DNA of 64,000 bases from Vibrio syngnathi (GCF_002119525.1 NZ_CP017916.1:1178001-1242000), one strand, 5' to 3'; shown: positions 1-9,157, counted from the stretch's first letter. Made by a program: numbers and translations. The notes: generated by a model from the letters alone, not told the origin.

Positions 1-1
1 G

Positions 2-844
2 TTTGGTAACCGCCATTCGGCAAGCACTTTGATCATCGCTGGCGTTCGTTTTATGGGGGAGTCTGCAAAGATTCTTACACCTGAAAAACGCATTCTAATG
101 CCAACACTAGAAGCTGAATGTTCTCTTGACCTTGGCTGTCCTGCAGACAAATTTACAGAATTTTGTGATGCTCACCCTGATCATACAGTGGTTGTATACG
201 CGAATACCTCTGCGGCTGTTAAGGCTCGTGCAGACTGGGTAGTTACGTCGAGCATCGCTTTAGAAATCGTTGAAAGCCTAGACGCTGAAGGCAAACCCAT
301 TATTTGGGGCCCAGACCGTCACCTAGGTTCTTACATCGCAAATCAAACTGGCGCTGACATGTTGCTTTGGCAAGGTGAGTGTATTGTTCATGATGAGTTC
401 TCAGCTGATGCTTTGAAGAAAATGAAATCAGTATACCCAGAAGCGGCTATTTTGGTTCACCCAGAATCACCAGCAAGCGTGGTTGAACTTGCTGACGCTG
501 TTGGTTCAACAAGTCAACTGATCAAGAAAGCAAAAGAGCTGCCTCATCCACAGATGATTGTCGCGACAGACAAAGGTATCTTCTTCAAAATGCAGCAACT
601 GGTTCCTGAAAAAGAGCTGATTGAAGCGCCGACAGCAGGTGCCGGTGCAACTTGTCGAAGCTGCGCGCACTGTCCTTGGATGGCAATGAACGGCCTTGAA
701 GCGATTGAAAATGCGCTTGAGAATGGTGGCGAGCAACACGAGATCTTCGTTTCTGACGAGCTACGAGTGAAGTCCCTTATCCCATTGAACCGCATGCTAG
801 ATTTTGCCGAGCAGCTTAACGTGCAAGTGAAAGGCAACGCTTAA
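2..844 (+). CDS. nadA: Quinolinate synthase A, 5'-truncated by the window edge
   Basis: This is the C-terminal 280 residues of quinolinate synthase, which condenses iminoaspartate with dihydroxyacetone phosphate to make quinolinate for NAD biosynthesis in the cytoplasm. The frame is open from base 2, so the true start lies outside the window (the family is about 350 residues). Recognisable family blocks are [57 protein letters not shown] and [14 protein letters not shown]. The cysteines in the last two blocks are expected [4Fe-4S] cluster ligands of NadA. The gene ends just before a strong hairpin terminator, so it is the last gene of its transcript. The identification is firm. Confidence 0.96.
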   Translation, partial: FGNRHSASTLIIAGVRFMGESAKILTPEKRILMPTLEAECSLDLGCPADKFTEFCDAHPDHTVVVYANTSAAVKARADWVVTSSIALEIVESLDAEGKPIIWGPDRHLGSYIANQTGADMLLWQGECIVHDEFSADALKKMKSVYPEAAILVHPESPASVVELADAVGSTSQLIKKAKELPHPQMIVATDKGIFFKMQQLVPEKELIEAPTAGAGATCRSCAHCPWMAMNGLEAIENALENGGEQHEIFVSDELRVKSLIPLNRMLDFAEQLNVQVKGNA

Positions 845-920
845 TATAATGACGTGAGGTTATAAATGATCCAATATTTATAACTAGCAGTCTTTATAAT
901 GTGGTGCATTTATCATCATT

Positions 921-949
921 AAAAAACCAGCCGCAGTGCTGGTTTTTTT
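921..949 (+). terminator. Rho-independent terminator after nadA
   Basis: A GC-rich stem AACCAGC/GCTGGTT (925-931 and 938-944) with a 6-base loop is preceded by an A-run and followed by a run of T, 75 bases after the nadA stop. Confidence 0.85.
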
Positions 950-1068
950 GTATCTGAATATTAGCCTCTATCTAGTCTGACTAGTAGCTGCTGTTTGCAT
1001 TAGATATGTACCAATCGTAGCAAATACCACTATTAGTAATAGCTATCAATTTATAAGTCCTGATTTTT

Positions 1069-1245
1069 ATGGCCATGGTACGTCTGAGACAGAGTGTTCA
1101 CGAGCCAGTATCAGCGAGATGGTCAGTCCGCACGAGCGCTTTAGGAGGAGAGCAATATTCGATTATTGGTGTCAGTGATAGCGGAATTGCAGGCTACCGC
1201 TTAACTGTTCATGAGATGAGTAGGATTACCTACTCAGCCTGCTAA
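1069..1245 (+). CDS. Possible 58-residue small ORF or gene remnant, unknown
   Basis: An ATG at 1069 opens a 58-codon frame ending with TAA at 1243-1245. The peptide is mixed (arginine-rich first half, then a GVSDSGIAGYRL stretch) and matches no family I recognise. There is no clear Shine-Dalgarno sequence before the ATG. The last third overlaps a perfect 8-bp inverted repeat (1217-1224 with 1229-1236). The local base composition is richer in GC than the AT-rich flanks, which suggests a former gene or a structured RNA. I cannot decide between a small gene, a remnant and chance. Confidence 0.2.
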   Translation: MAMVRLRQSVHEPVSARWSVRTSALGGEQYSIIGVSDSGIAGYRLTVHEMSRITYSAC

Positions 1246-1420
1246 TCATTTACTAAAGTACCTATCTAAAGATCTAAACTCTGTCTTAGATTAATTCTGC
1301 ATAAGCTTAATGCTGTCTTATTTTTTTAATTTTTGTTTCAACCCTCCTTCATGAATAGGGCATCTCGTTAGGTGCTCTAACCATCAAAAATCAGAATGCC
1401 AAATTCAAGCTAATCGATAA

Positions 1421-1462
1421 AATGATAATTATTATCAATATCAAATGAGAATGCTTTACATT
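1421..1462 (+). promoter_or_regulatory. Two tandem Fur boxes
   Basis: Compared with the Vibrio Fur consensus AATGANAATNATTNTCATT, positions 1421-1439 match at all but one fixed base and positions 1444-1462 match with two mismatches. Two adjacent boxes are typical of strongly iron-repressed promoters. They lie upstream of the TonB-dependent receptor, which fits iron-regulated siderophore uptake. They sit roughly 290 bases before the start codon, so the transcript probably has a long untranslated leader. Confidence 0.75.
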
Positions 1463-1752
1463 TAAATATGCAACCGATAAAGTACGATTGAAAATTCGTC
1501 AGGTCATTGAAAGGAAAATCATTTTTCAATTTATTCGTTGAGTGATTTTAAGGTTTGTTCAATGTGACGGTTTTCAGTCGGAATTTTGGCTCATGTATTA
1601 AAGCAGTGGTCAATAAGGAGCTAAGGAAGTACAGCTGATACTCGTTTTGAGTTGTTGCGTTTTCAACCTTTTGAATGTCTTCCCTAGTTTTCCTTATAAA
1701 TGCCGTTACATGAGTCAACCTAAAGTTAATGCTTAATCAAGGAGAATTTTAA

Positions 1753-3813
1753 ATGAGAGCATTACGCCCCGCGGCAGTGGATGAGCTAGGAAATAGCAAA
1801 TTCAAACTACGCACTTTATCTGCAATCATCATGGGACTTTGTGTCAGTGGTCAAGCTGTTGCAGCGACAAACAATAATAATGAAACTACCGCTAACGAAG
1901 AAAAAACTACTTTTGAAGTTACCGTGTATGGCGAGAAAATAGAACGTTCGATTTATGATACGGGCTCAAGCGTGCATGTGTATGATGAAGATCGTATCGC
2001 GAGTACTCCAGGCGCATCTGAGGTCGATGACTTGCTGCAGCTAACACCAAACATTGTAGATTCAGGTCAGGGTAATAACCTACCATCGATTCGTGGTGTT
2101 GATGGTTCAGGCCCTTCATTCGGTGGTCTTGCTGCCTTTGGTGGATCTACGCCAAGGTTGAACCTTTCAATTGATGGACGTTCACTCAGCTATTCTGAAG
2201 TTGCGTTTGGCCCTCGATCTTTATGGGATATGCAGCAAGCGGAAATTTATCTTGGACCGCAAAGCTATGTTCAAGGTCGAAATGCGTCTGCGGGTGCTAT
2301 CGTTTTAAAATCCAATGATCCGACTTACGATTTTGAGACCAAAGTTAAGGCTGCTATTGGTCAGCAAGACTATTCTCAAACCGCTGCGGTTATCTCGGCG
2401 CCAATACTAGAAGATCAACTGGCCTTCAGATTGAGTGTTGATCAACAAAAGCGCAGTAGTTATGCAGACCTTACTGCGTATGAACCTGTCGGTGACCCTA
2501 ATCGCATTGAAATGACGACAGCTCGTGGTAAATTTTTGCTAGAGCCAGCGGGCCTTCCTGGGTTCAAAACCACGTTGACGATTGCCCATATGGATACCGT
2601 GGGACCTCAATCGGAATCTCAACAAACAAAGATCAATAGAGCTGTTTACGAAACTCAGTCAACAAGCGGCATTTGGGATGTATCTTATGACATCTCAGAT
2701 ACGTTAGTGTTCGAAAATAATTTGATCTACACCGATCGCACTTACGACCGAATCACTGACCCTGCAGGCAGAAAGCAGGATTTCAAATCCAAAGGTAATG
2801 AATTCCAAATAGAGCCTTTGGTTCGATTTGATTCCCTTAGCGAAGATCTCTCTGGTTTGTTTGGTTTACGCTACTTCAAATCTGAAGATGACGATGTATT
2901 TGAACAGACTGGGTCATCTATACCAATGGAAGGCAAAAACCGTGCTATGTCGGCATTCGCTGAAGTGACGTACTTGGTGATGCCGAGCATCGAAGTTGTA
3001 GCGGCAGGGCGATTCGAACGCGAAAGCAAAAAACGCTATGTTGCCCCGGGTCGTTTTGGCTTAGATTATGATGAAACATCAAATGTATTCCTTCCTAAGC
3101 TTGAAGTTGCCTATAAGCCTGAATCAGACCAAACCGTGGGTATCCGAGCAGCTAAGGGCTTTAACTCTGGAGGTGGCGGTGTTGGCTTCAATAACAAAAC
3201 GTGGGCATTTTCTTCATATACGTATGAAGACGAATACGTTTGGAACTATGAATTCTTCACTCGCCATAGTCTGCTAGATAATGAACTTGAGTTAACAACT
3301 AACGTCTTCTACAACGACTACGATAATTTCCAAGTACTGGAGACTTCGTCAAAAGGTGATGTGAAAGTTGATAATGTTGATGAAGCATATACTTACGGTG
3401 CAGAACTAGGAAGCCGTTGGTTAACGACATCTAACTTAGAACTATTGGCTTCACTTGGTTTGTTGAAAACAAGCTACAAAGATCATGCTAATAGCTCAAA
3501 AGAACTCGCTCGAGCCCCTTCTTTGACGGCAAGCTTCGGTGCTTTATACATGTTTGCTGAGAATTTCGAATTGAGTGGTAATGCGAATTACACTGGAGAT
3601 TACTTCAGTGACGTTGAAAACTCAGCTAACCAGAGTATTGATGCTTACTGGGTTGCAAATGCACAAGTTGCCTATGTGTTTACTAACGGACGTATGTCTT
3701 TATTCGCTACAAACTTGTTTGATTCTCAAAAAGAAACATTCAATTTCGGTGGAGATGATATTACGAAGCAAGCACCTCGCCAAATTGGTGGTTCAGTAGA
3801 ATTGTACTTCTAA
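1753..3813 (+). CDS. TonB-dependent siderophore receptor
   Basis: A 686-residue outer-membrane receptor that would import a ferric siderophore using TonB energy. A signal peptide spans roughly residues 1-37, ending VSGQAVAA. It is followed by a TonB-box-like stretch (FEVTVYGEK), a plug domain (about 60-175, with LLQLTPNIVDSGQG, PSIRGVDG and YLGPQSYVQGRNASAGAI) and a beta-barrel ending in LYF, the aromatic C-terminus expected of outer-membrane proteins. The ATG is preceded by AAGGAG at a good distance. Upstream Fur boxes predict iron repression. The following genes encode a siderophore-interacting protein and a FecBCDE-type importer, supporting the function. The exact siderophore cannot be read from the sequence, and no biosynthesis genes are nearby. 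Confidence 0.92.
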   Translation: MRALRPAAVDELGNSKFKLRTLSAIIMGLCVSGQAVAATNNNNETTANEEKTTFEVTVYGEKIERSIYDTGSSVHVYDEDRIASTPGASEVDDLLQLTPNIVDSGQGNNLPSIRGVDGSGPSFGGLAAFGGSTPRLNLSIDGRSLSYSEVAFGPRSLWDMQQAEIYLGPQSYVQGRNASAGAIVLKSNDPTYDFETKVKAAIGQQDYSQTAAVISAPILEDQLAFRLSVDQQKRSSYADLTAYEPVGDPNRIEMTTARGKFLLEPAGLPGFKTTLTIAHMDTVGPQSESQQTKINRAVYETQSTSGIWDVSYDISDTLVFENNLIYTDRTYDRITDPAGRKQDFKSKGNEFQIEPLVRFDSLSEDLSGLFGLRYFKSEDDDVFEQTGSSIPMEGKNRAMSAFAEVTYLVMPSIEVVAAGRFERESKKRYVAPGRFGLDYDETSNVFLPKLEVAYKPESDQTVGIRAAKGFNSGGGGVGFNNKTWAFSSYTYEDEYVWNYEFFTRHSLLDNELELTTNVFYNDYDNFQVLETSSKGDVKVDNVDEAYTYGAELGSRWLTTSNLELLASLGLLKTSYKDHANSSKELARAPSLTASFGALYMFAENFELSGNANYTGDYFSDVENSANQSIDAYWVANAQVAYVFTNGRMSLFATNLFDSQKETFNFGGDDITKQAPRQIGGSVELYF

Positions 3814-3829
3814 TCGGTTAGATATAATA

Positions 3830-3858
3830 AAACGCCTTGCTCAAAACAAGGCGTTTAT
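3830..3858 (+). terminator. Terminator after the siderophore receptor
   Basis: A perfect 10-bp stem AAACGCCTTG/CAAGGCGTTT (3830-3839 and 3847-3856) with a 7-base loop and a T-rich tail, 17 bases after the receptor stop. Downstream transport genes therefore need read-through or their own promoter. Confidence 0.85.
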
Positions 3859-3981
3859 TTTGAAATCATTAGCATGGAAAGTGGCGAAGACCCTATGAGT
3901 AAAACTCTGATCATTAGGAGAGGCTCCCACCAAAGTCATGCTTTCCCCTCAATACTGTAGATCTCTTTAAGAGGAAAATTG

Positions 3982-4797
3982 ATGAGCGATCAACCAGTGC
4001 GTTTACATCCGATGTTGTTGGACTTTGTTCGTAAGGAGAAGATCTCAAAGCATCTACTGCGAGTAACTGTTACGGGCGACTCTTTAAAAGGGTTCCCTGA
4101 AGATCAAAATGGTACACACATAAAAGTGTTTTTCCCCAATAGAGCTAGTGGGATATTGCAGTTACCTTACCGAGAAGGTGAAACTGTGATTTGGCCTGAG
4201 CATAAACCCGTGCCTCGAGCCTATACCGTAAGAAAGTATCGAGCTGATGTGAATGAGCTTGATATCGATTTCGTGATCCACGGAACCGATTCTCCCGGTG
4301 GCGGATGGGCGATTAAAGCAGAACAAGGCTTCCAAATTGGCCTTGTAGGTCCTGCTGGGCCTGACCCATTACTTGAACCCGCAGATTGGCATATTATTGC
4401 GGGAGACCTAACAGCAGTACCAGCCATTAGTGCTATTTTGGAGAGCCTTCCCTCTGACACTCAAGGCTATGTATTTATCGAGATAGAGGATGCCGCAGAT
4501 AAGCATGATATTCAGCATCCGCAAGGTCTGGTTCTGAAGTGGCTAATTAGAGACGAAAATAGCGATCAATATCTATTGAGCGAAGCTATTTCCGGCTTAA
4601 TTGCACCGAATGGATCTCACTCGCTTTCGGCTTTCATTGCGGGTGAAAATGAAAGCGTGATTGCGTGTCGTAAAGCGCTTAAACAAGAGTACAAGCTGTC
4701 AAAAAAAGATATGTATGCGATTCCTTACTGGAAACGAGGTAAGGATGAAGAAGCGTACCATGATGAACGTCATGAAGTTATGGATGAAGAGTACTAA
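3982..4797 (+). CDS. Siderophore-interacting protein (ViuB/SIP family FAD reductase)
   Basis: A 271-residue cytoplasmic flavoprotein predicted to release iron from imported ferric siderophores by reduction. The N-terminal FAD-binding barrel includes PRAYTVRKYR (about residue 76) and DFVIHGTDSPGGGWA, the SIP-family flavin-binding region. A C-terminal NAD(P)H-binding part carries WHIIAGDLTAVPAISAIL, LSAFIAGENESV and a terminal YWKRGKDEEAYH block typical of the family. ATG 3982 is preferred over the in-frame TTG just before it because GAGG lies 7 bases upstream of the ATG. It sits between the receptor and the importer genes, as expected for a siderophore utilisation cluster. Confidence 0.92.
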   Translation: MSDQPVRLHPMLLDFVRKEKISKHLLRVTVTGDSLKGFPEDQNGTHIKVFFPNRASGILQLPYREGETVIWPEHKPVPRAYTVRKYRADVNELDIDFVIHGTDSPGGGWAIKAEQGFQIGLVGPAGPDPLLEPADWHIIAGDLTAVPAISAILESLPSDTQGYVFIEIEDAADKHDIQHPQGLVLKWLIRDENSDQYLLSEAISGLIAPNGSHSLSAFIAGENESVIACRKALKQEYKLSKKDMYAIPYWKRGKDEEAYHDERHEVMDEEY

Positions 4798-4914
4798 TCA
4801 GCTTTATTGAATTTATTCGATAGATGTTTCAGCCATGATTTTTCTGATTTAGTAATCACCACAGCAAGTCCATCTTAATAATTAAACTCAGACTAAATGA
4901 AGTGTAAGCAGTAA

Positions 4915-5898
4915 ATGAGAATCAATGTAATTTTTAAAATTAATTTCGTGTTTAAGATCATTGTTGTTTTTTTGATTTCAGCTTCGGCTTCTGTTTTCGC
5001 AGAAACCGAAATGACATATAAAAATACTTATCCCAAGACTTTCGTCAATGCGGATGGCTCACAGACAGTGCTCCCATCTAAACCGACTCGAATCCTTTCT
5101 ACCTCGGTGACGATTAGTGGGACGCTACTGGCTATTGATGCTCCTTTAGCCGCAACAGCACTCACTTATGAAGGGAAGTTTTTTAGTCAATGGGCAGATA
5201 TTGCTGAACAGAGAAGCGTCGAAAAGGCATGGCCTGCTGGCAGCGTTGATTTAGAGTCTGCCTATATCTATGAACCTGATTTGATTGTTGTAGCATGGCG
5301 CGGTGGTGATTCGGCGAGAGATCAAATCGCTGAATTTAAGCAAATAGCACCAACCATTATTTTGGATTACACCGCACAATCATGGCAAGACTTGGCTTTG
5401 AGGCTTGGACAGGCGACAGGGTTAGAAGAACAAGCCCAACAAAAAATTAGCCAGTTTGAGTTGTTCGTTAACCAGAGTAAAAACAAACTAAAGATACCAG
5501 AAGGCGAAACCAATATTGTGGCGTATTTTGGACCTGGAGCAACCAATGCTATCGCATTAGAGGACGGCGTTCATGCCGACTTGCTCATTGACCTCGGTTT
5601 CAAAATGGAAGTGCAAAATCGTCAATGGCATGACAACACCGTGCCTTTATCAGATTTTATGCGCGTCCACTTTGAACTGCTGACTCAACTTAAAGCTGAT
5701 ACCACATTTTTGCTAGAAGCGAGTGATGACAGCGCTAATCGATTTATGCACGACCCAATCCTGAACAACCTTCCGTCCGTCCAGAATAAACAAGTCTTTG
5801 GTTTAGGTGAAAATTCATTTCGTATCGATATGTATAGTGCTACTGAAATCGTTAACGACATTGTTCAGCTTTTTGAACGAGATACAAATGCAGGCTAA
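4915..5898 (+). CDS. Fe3+-siderophore ABC transporter substrate-binding protein (FecB-like)
   Basis: A 327-residue periplasmic binding protein of the Peripl_BP_2 type (FecB, FhuD, BtuF relatives) that hands ferric siderophore to the inner-membrane permease. The signal peptide is about residues 1-29, ending ASASVFA. Characteristic blocks are PTRILSTSVTISGTLLAID, DLESAYIYEPDLIVVAW, APTIILDY and a C-terminal region with FRIDMYSATEIVNDIV. There is no lipobox, so it is probably soluble. It is followed by two FecCD permeases and an ATPase on the same strand. The start region overlaps a weak Fur-like sequence (4914-4932), which may be coincidence because it includes coding bases. Confidence 0.92.
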   Translation: MRINVIFKINFVFKIIVVFLISASASVFAETEMTYKNTYPKTFVNADGSQTVLPSKPTRILSTSVTISGTLLAIDAPLAATALTYEGKFFSQWADIAEQRSVEKAWPAGSVDLESAYIYEPDLIVVAWRGGDSARDQIAEFKQIAPTIILDYTAQSWQDLALRLGQATGLEEQAQQKISQFELFVNQSKNKLKIPEGETNIVAYFGPGATNAIALEDGVHADLLIDLGFKMEVQNRQWHDNTVPLSDFMRVHFELLTQLKADTTFLLEASDDSANRFMHDPILNNLPSVQNKQVFGLGENSFRIDMYSATEIVNDIVQLFERDTNAG

Positions 5899-5937
5899 TG
5901 GTTAATGCCAATGGTAAATGGGTAAAGGATGTCCGTA

Positions 5938-6978
5938 ATGACAAGTATTACTAGTCCTGCAGAAGCATTTGAACAGATAAGAAATGGACAACGACGACTA
6001 TGGCTGATGGCGGGAGTCGTTTTGTTATTTTTTGCCTCGTGTTTTAGCATTTTTATCGGCACGCATTACATATCGCCGATAGTGACTTTGGATGCGATTT
6101 TTTCTTTTGATCCAACCAACAGTGATCATCTATTGGTTGTCCACCTTCGAATTCCACGCACCTTGTTAGCTTTAGTTGTTGGCGGTGCGCTTGGTGTTGC
6201 AGGCGTTATCATGCAAGGCTTAACTCGTAACCCATTAGCAGACCCTGGGATACTCGGTGTCAATGCGGGGGCGACAGTTGCCATAGTCTCAGCGATAGCC
6301 TTTCTGGGTATCCATGATATGGCCTATGTGATGTGGTTTGGTTTGCTTGGGGCGGCTGTTTCCGGAGCGGGTGTTTTTGCCCTTGCTGGGGTAAATAAAG
6401 GGGTTAACCCTGTAAGAGTTGTATTGGCGGGAACTGCTTTGTCGGTTGTGTTGCTTGCACTGACTCATATGATCACAATAAACAGCAATGAAATGGTGTT
6501 TGAACAATATAGACATTGGGCTGTGGGGTCATTTCAAGGGCGAGGTTACGATGTCTTGATCCCGGCTGCCATGTTAATAGCCATTGGATTAGTAATCGCA
6601 TTTTCATTAAGTAAAGCCTTGGATACTGTCTCGTTAGGGGACGATATTGGTCATGCCTTAGGTGTTAACCCGATCAAAATATGGTGTTTTGCTTCTATTG
6701 CTATTGTGGTTTTAGCGGGGACCTCTACTGCGGCGGCTGGTCCTATCAGCTTTGTTGGTCTTACTGCCCCTCATATTGCAAGGATGGCGGCGGGGCCTGA
6801 TCATAAATGGTTAATGCCTTTCTCTTTACTGATTGCATCCATTCTGGCAGTTGTCGCTGATGTACTAGGCCGGATCGTCGGGTATCCCAATGAGATCAGT
6901 GTCGGCATTATGATTGCTCTAATCGGCGGGCCATTCTTTGTATTCTTAGTGAAACGTTGGAAGATATCTCCCCTATGA
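5938..6978 (+). CDS. Fe3+-siderophore ABC transporter permease (FecC-like)
   Basis: A 346-residue inner-membrane permease of the FecCD/BtuC family with about nine to ten hydrophobic segments. Family signatures include RIPRTLLALVVGGALGVAG, MQGLTRNPLADPGILGVNAG, AAAGPISFVGLTAPHIAR (the region that contacts the ATPase) and a conserved C-terminal ADVLGRIV...PNEISVGI segment. I chose ATG 5938 over ATG 5929 because AAAGGA at 5924-5929 overlaps the first ATG and is well spaced for the second. The stop overlaps the start of the next permease (ATGA), indicating translational coupling and a heterodimeric channel. Confidence 0.92.
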   Translation: MTSITSPAEAFEQIRNGQRRLWLMAGVVLLFFASCFSIFIGTHYISPIVTLDAIFSFDPTNSDHLLVVHLRIPRTLLALVVGGALGVAGVIMQGLTRNPLADPGILGVNAGATVAIVSAIAFLGIHDMAYVMWFGLLGAAVSGAGVFALAGVNKGVNPVRVVLAGTALSVVLLALTHMITINSNEMVFEQYRHWAVGSFQGRGYDVLIPAAMLIAIGLVIAFSLSKALDTVSLGDDIGHALGVNPIKIWCFASIAIVVLAGTSTAAAGPISFVGLTAPHIARMAAGPDHKWLMPFSLLIASILAVVADVLGRIVGYPNEISVGIMIALIGGPFFVFLVKRWKISPL

Positions 6979-8036
6979 TGATTGAGCCTTGCACTCTTCA
7001 AAATTCTGGCTCGGGAAGTGTTGTACGCTTCGGTCAGTTTTCTTTCTGTTATCAACCGTCTCATATACTTGTCGCATTGATTTTGTTGATATCAGTTTTC
7101 GCTATCGCAACTTATTCCATAACATTGGGTAAGTTTAATATCTCGTTGCCTCAAGTGGCCGATATCATTCTTGGGGTTGGAGAGGGGGGCGTAAAAGAGC
7201 GAATAATTTTTAACATAAGACTACCTAAGGTTCTTACTGCGGTCTTTGTTGGGGCTGCGTTAGGCATTTCTGGTGCGGTATTTCAATCGGTATCAAGAAA
7301 TGCTCTTGGTTCTCCTGATGTCATTGGCTTTACTACGGGGGCTGCGACCGGTGCAATTGCTCAAATAGTTTTGTTTGAGCAAGGGGCAATCGAAGTGGCA
7401 ATCGCGGCGATAGTCGGTGGAGTAATCACGGCCGTTATCGTTTACTTACTTGCGGTAAAAGCAGGAGTGGTTGGAGGGTATCGCTTAATACTCACTGGTA
7501 TTGGGATCGGGTCCATTTTGAGTGCGCTGAACAGCCTGATGTTAGTTAAGGGTAATTTAGACAATGCCATTTTGGCTAATCTATGGCTTGCAGGATCACT
7601 GCATGCTAGGACATGGACACATGTTTATCCTGTACTTATAGGGGTATTTCTCCTCCTCCCTTTTATGATGATGCTAAAGCGTGCGCTTGCCATGATAGAG
7701 ATGGGGGATGACATCGCAACTCAGCTGGGTATCCGAGTAGAGCGAGTCCGTCTTTCTATGATTTTCTTTGCTGTGGTCTTAGCCGCATTCGCGACAGGAG
7801 CTGCTGGGCCTATTGCCTTTATTGCCCTTGCTGCTCCTCAATTAGTTGGTCGATTGAGAAAGTCGCGAGCATTATCCTTGTTCTCCTCAGCTCTTATGGG
7901 CGCGTTGTTGGTCTTAACTGCGGATGTTTTAATTCAATGGTTGCCTTTTCAAGCAAGCGTGCCGATAGGCAGGATGACGGGTATTGTAGGTGGCATATAT
8001 TTAATTTGGCTATTGACCCGATCTCGCCAGTTTTAA
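6975..8036 (+). CDS. Fe3+-siderophore ABC transporter permease (FecD-like)
   Basis: The second FecCD-family permease, 353 residues with about ten membrane segments. Matching signatures are NIRLPKVLTAVFVGAALGIS, FQSVSRNALGSPDVIGFTTG and ATGAAGPIAFIALAAPQLV. The ATG at 6975 overlaps the preceding stop codon by four bases (ATGA), the usual arrangement in fecCD-type operons; a longer frame opening with TTG at 6957 is less likely. A 308-base gap with inverted repeats separates it from the ATPase gene, which is unusual because these operons are normally tightly packed. Confidence 0.92.
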   Translation: MMIEPCTLQNSGSGSVVRFGQFSFCYQPSHILVALILLISVFAIATYSITLGKFNISLPQVADIILGVGEGGVKERIIFNIRLPKVLTAVFVGAALGISGAVFQSVSRNALGSPDVIGFTTGAATGAIAQIVLFEQGAIEVAIAAIVGGVITAVIVYLLAVKAGVVGGYRLILTGIGIGSILSALNSLMLVKGNLDNAILANLWLAGSLHARTWTHVYPVLIGVFLLLPFMMMLKRALAMIEMGDDIATQLGIRVERVRLSMIFFAVVLAAFATGAAGPIAFIALAAPQLVGRLRKSRALSLFSSALMGALLVLTADVLIQWLPFQASVPIGRMTGIVGGIYLIWLLTRSRQF

Positions 8037-8344
8037 GCATAGGTACTCATACGATCAATGAGAGCGATACTTCTTAAGTTTACCGAGTTACATCAGTACT
8101 CAAAAATGACAAGTTGCTCCAATGGGTTATGGTGTACCCAACTGAACTTGAAATTGTGTAACGCTGCCTGTTTTAGCCCCGAAGAAACAAAGCGTAACCT
8201 TGAGCAGCAACAAGTCTATTCTTGATGCTACGCTTTCCCAAGTAACTGAATAGCTAGAGCTATTTAGTTAAGTAATTGGCTAAATAAGCAAATAGCTAAA
8301 CGTTACTTGGGGATATTGTTTAACATAAATTAAATCAGAAACTT
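8037..8344. other. 308-bp intergenic region with two inverted repeats inside the importer operon
   Basis: No gene is seen. A perfect 8-bp inverted repeat (AAAGCGTA 8189-8196, TACGCTTT 8229-8236) is followed immediately by a perfect 10-bp one (CCCAAGTAAC 8237-8246, GTTACTTGGG 8302-8311), so two stem-loops would stand side by side in RNA. Between the arms of the second there are repeats of a TAGCTA/TTTAGTTA type. There is no obvious T-run, so this is not a plain terminator. Confidence 0.55.
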
Positions 8345-9157
8345 ATGAGCCTATCGACACCGGTTAAATCCAAAACAACCTCTCGACTAAATGGAAGTAA
8401 CCTTAAACTTGCATACGAGAATCGCGTTATTTGTGAAAATCTCGAACTTCATATTCCTGAAGGTAAATTTACGGTCATTGTCGGACCCAACGGGTGCGGA
8501 AAGTCGACCTTATTGAGAAGCTTATGCCGTTTATTGAAACCTTCTAAAGGCCAAATTTGTCTAGATGGTCAGAATATCCAAAAAGTACCAGCTAAAGAGT
8601 TGGCGAGAGAGTTGGGGTTACTTCCCCAAAGTTCACAAGCTCCAGAAGGGATTCGAGTCGTTGATTTGGTAGCAAGAGGCCGTTATCCGCATCAAAAACT
8701 GTTTAAGCAGTGGAGCTTAGATGATCAAGAGGCGGTCTTCCAAGCGCTGGAAGATACTGGTGTCACCGATTTGGCCGAGAGGCAGGTTGATGAACTATCA
8801 GGAGGTCAGAAACAACGAGTTTGGATTGCAATGGTATTAGCACAAAAGACACCGATAGTATTACTTGATGAGCCGACAACTTATTTGGACGTCGCACACC
8901 AGATCGATTTGTTGGAGTTGTTCCGCAGCCTCAATAGAGAGAAAAAACACACTATCGTCGCCGTGCTGCATGATTTGAATCAAGCCTGTCGTTATGCGGA
9001 TCATCTGATTGCATTTGCTGGTGGAGAAATTGTCGCACAAGGGGAACCTAAGTCTTTAATTGACGCCAAACTCGTTAAGCAAGTATTTGGCTTAGATAGC
9101 GTTATTATTGATGATCCCGTAAGTCATACTCCATTGATTGTGCCTCTGGGGAAGTAA
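8345..9157 (+). CDS. Fe3+-siderophore ABC transporter ATPase (FecE-like)
   Basis: A 270-residue ATP-binding subunit that powers the FecCD-type permease pair upstream. It has Walker A VGPNGCGKSTLL (about residue 46), a Q-loop (LLPQSSQ), the signature LSGGQKQR, Walker B IVLLDEPTTYLD and the switch histidine in VLHDLNQACRYADH. Length and motifs match FecE/FepC-type ATPases. It lies downstream of a structured 308-base gap, so its expression may differ from that of the permeases. Its function depends on partners encoded just upstream. Confidence 0.93.
   Translation: MSLSTPVKSKTTSRLNGSNLKLAYENRVICENLELHIPEGKFTVIVGPNGCGKSTLLRSLCRLLKPSKGQICLDGQNIQKVPAKELARELGLLPQSSQAPEGIRVVDLVARGRYPHQKLFKQWSLDDQEAVFQALEDTGVTDLAERQVDELSGGQKQRVWIAMVLAQKTPIVLLDEPTTYLDVAHQIDLLELFRSLNREKKHTIVAVLHDLNQACRYADHLIAFAGGEIVAQGEPKSLIDAKLVKQVFGLDSVIIDDPVSHTPLIVPLGK

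Larger units (their letters stand above)
845..1752. other. 908-bp intergenic region with Fur boxes and long leader
   Basis: After the nadA terminator this region holds a short unassigned ORF (1069-1245), two Fur-box matches (1421-1462), and then about 290 bases of AT-rich leader with no convincing gene before the receptor start. The Shine-Dalgarno sequence of the receptor (AAGGAG, about 1740) closes the region. Confidence 0.6.

Noticed and set aside
4914..4932. Fur-box-like sequence at the start of the FecB-like gene
   Set aside because: It matches with two mismatches but lies in the first codons, mostly coding bases, so it is too weak to claim as an operator.
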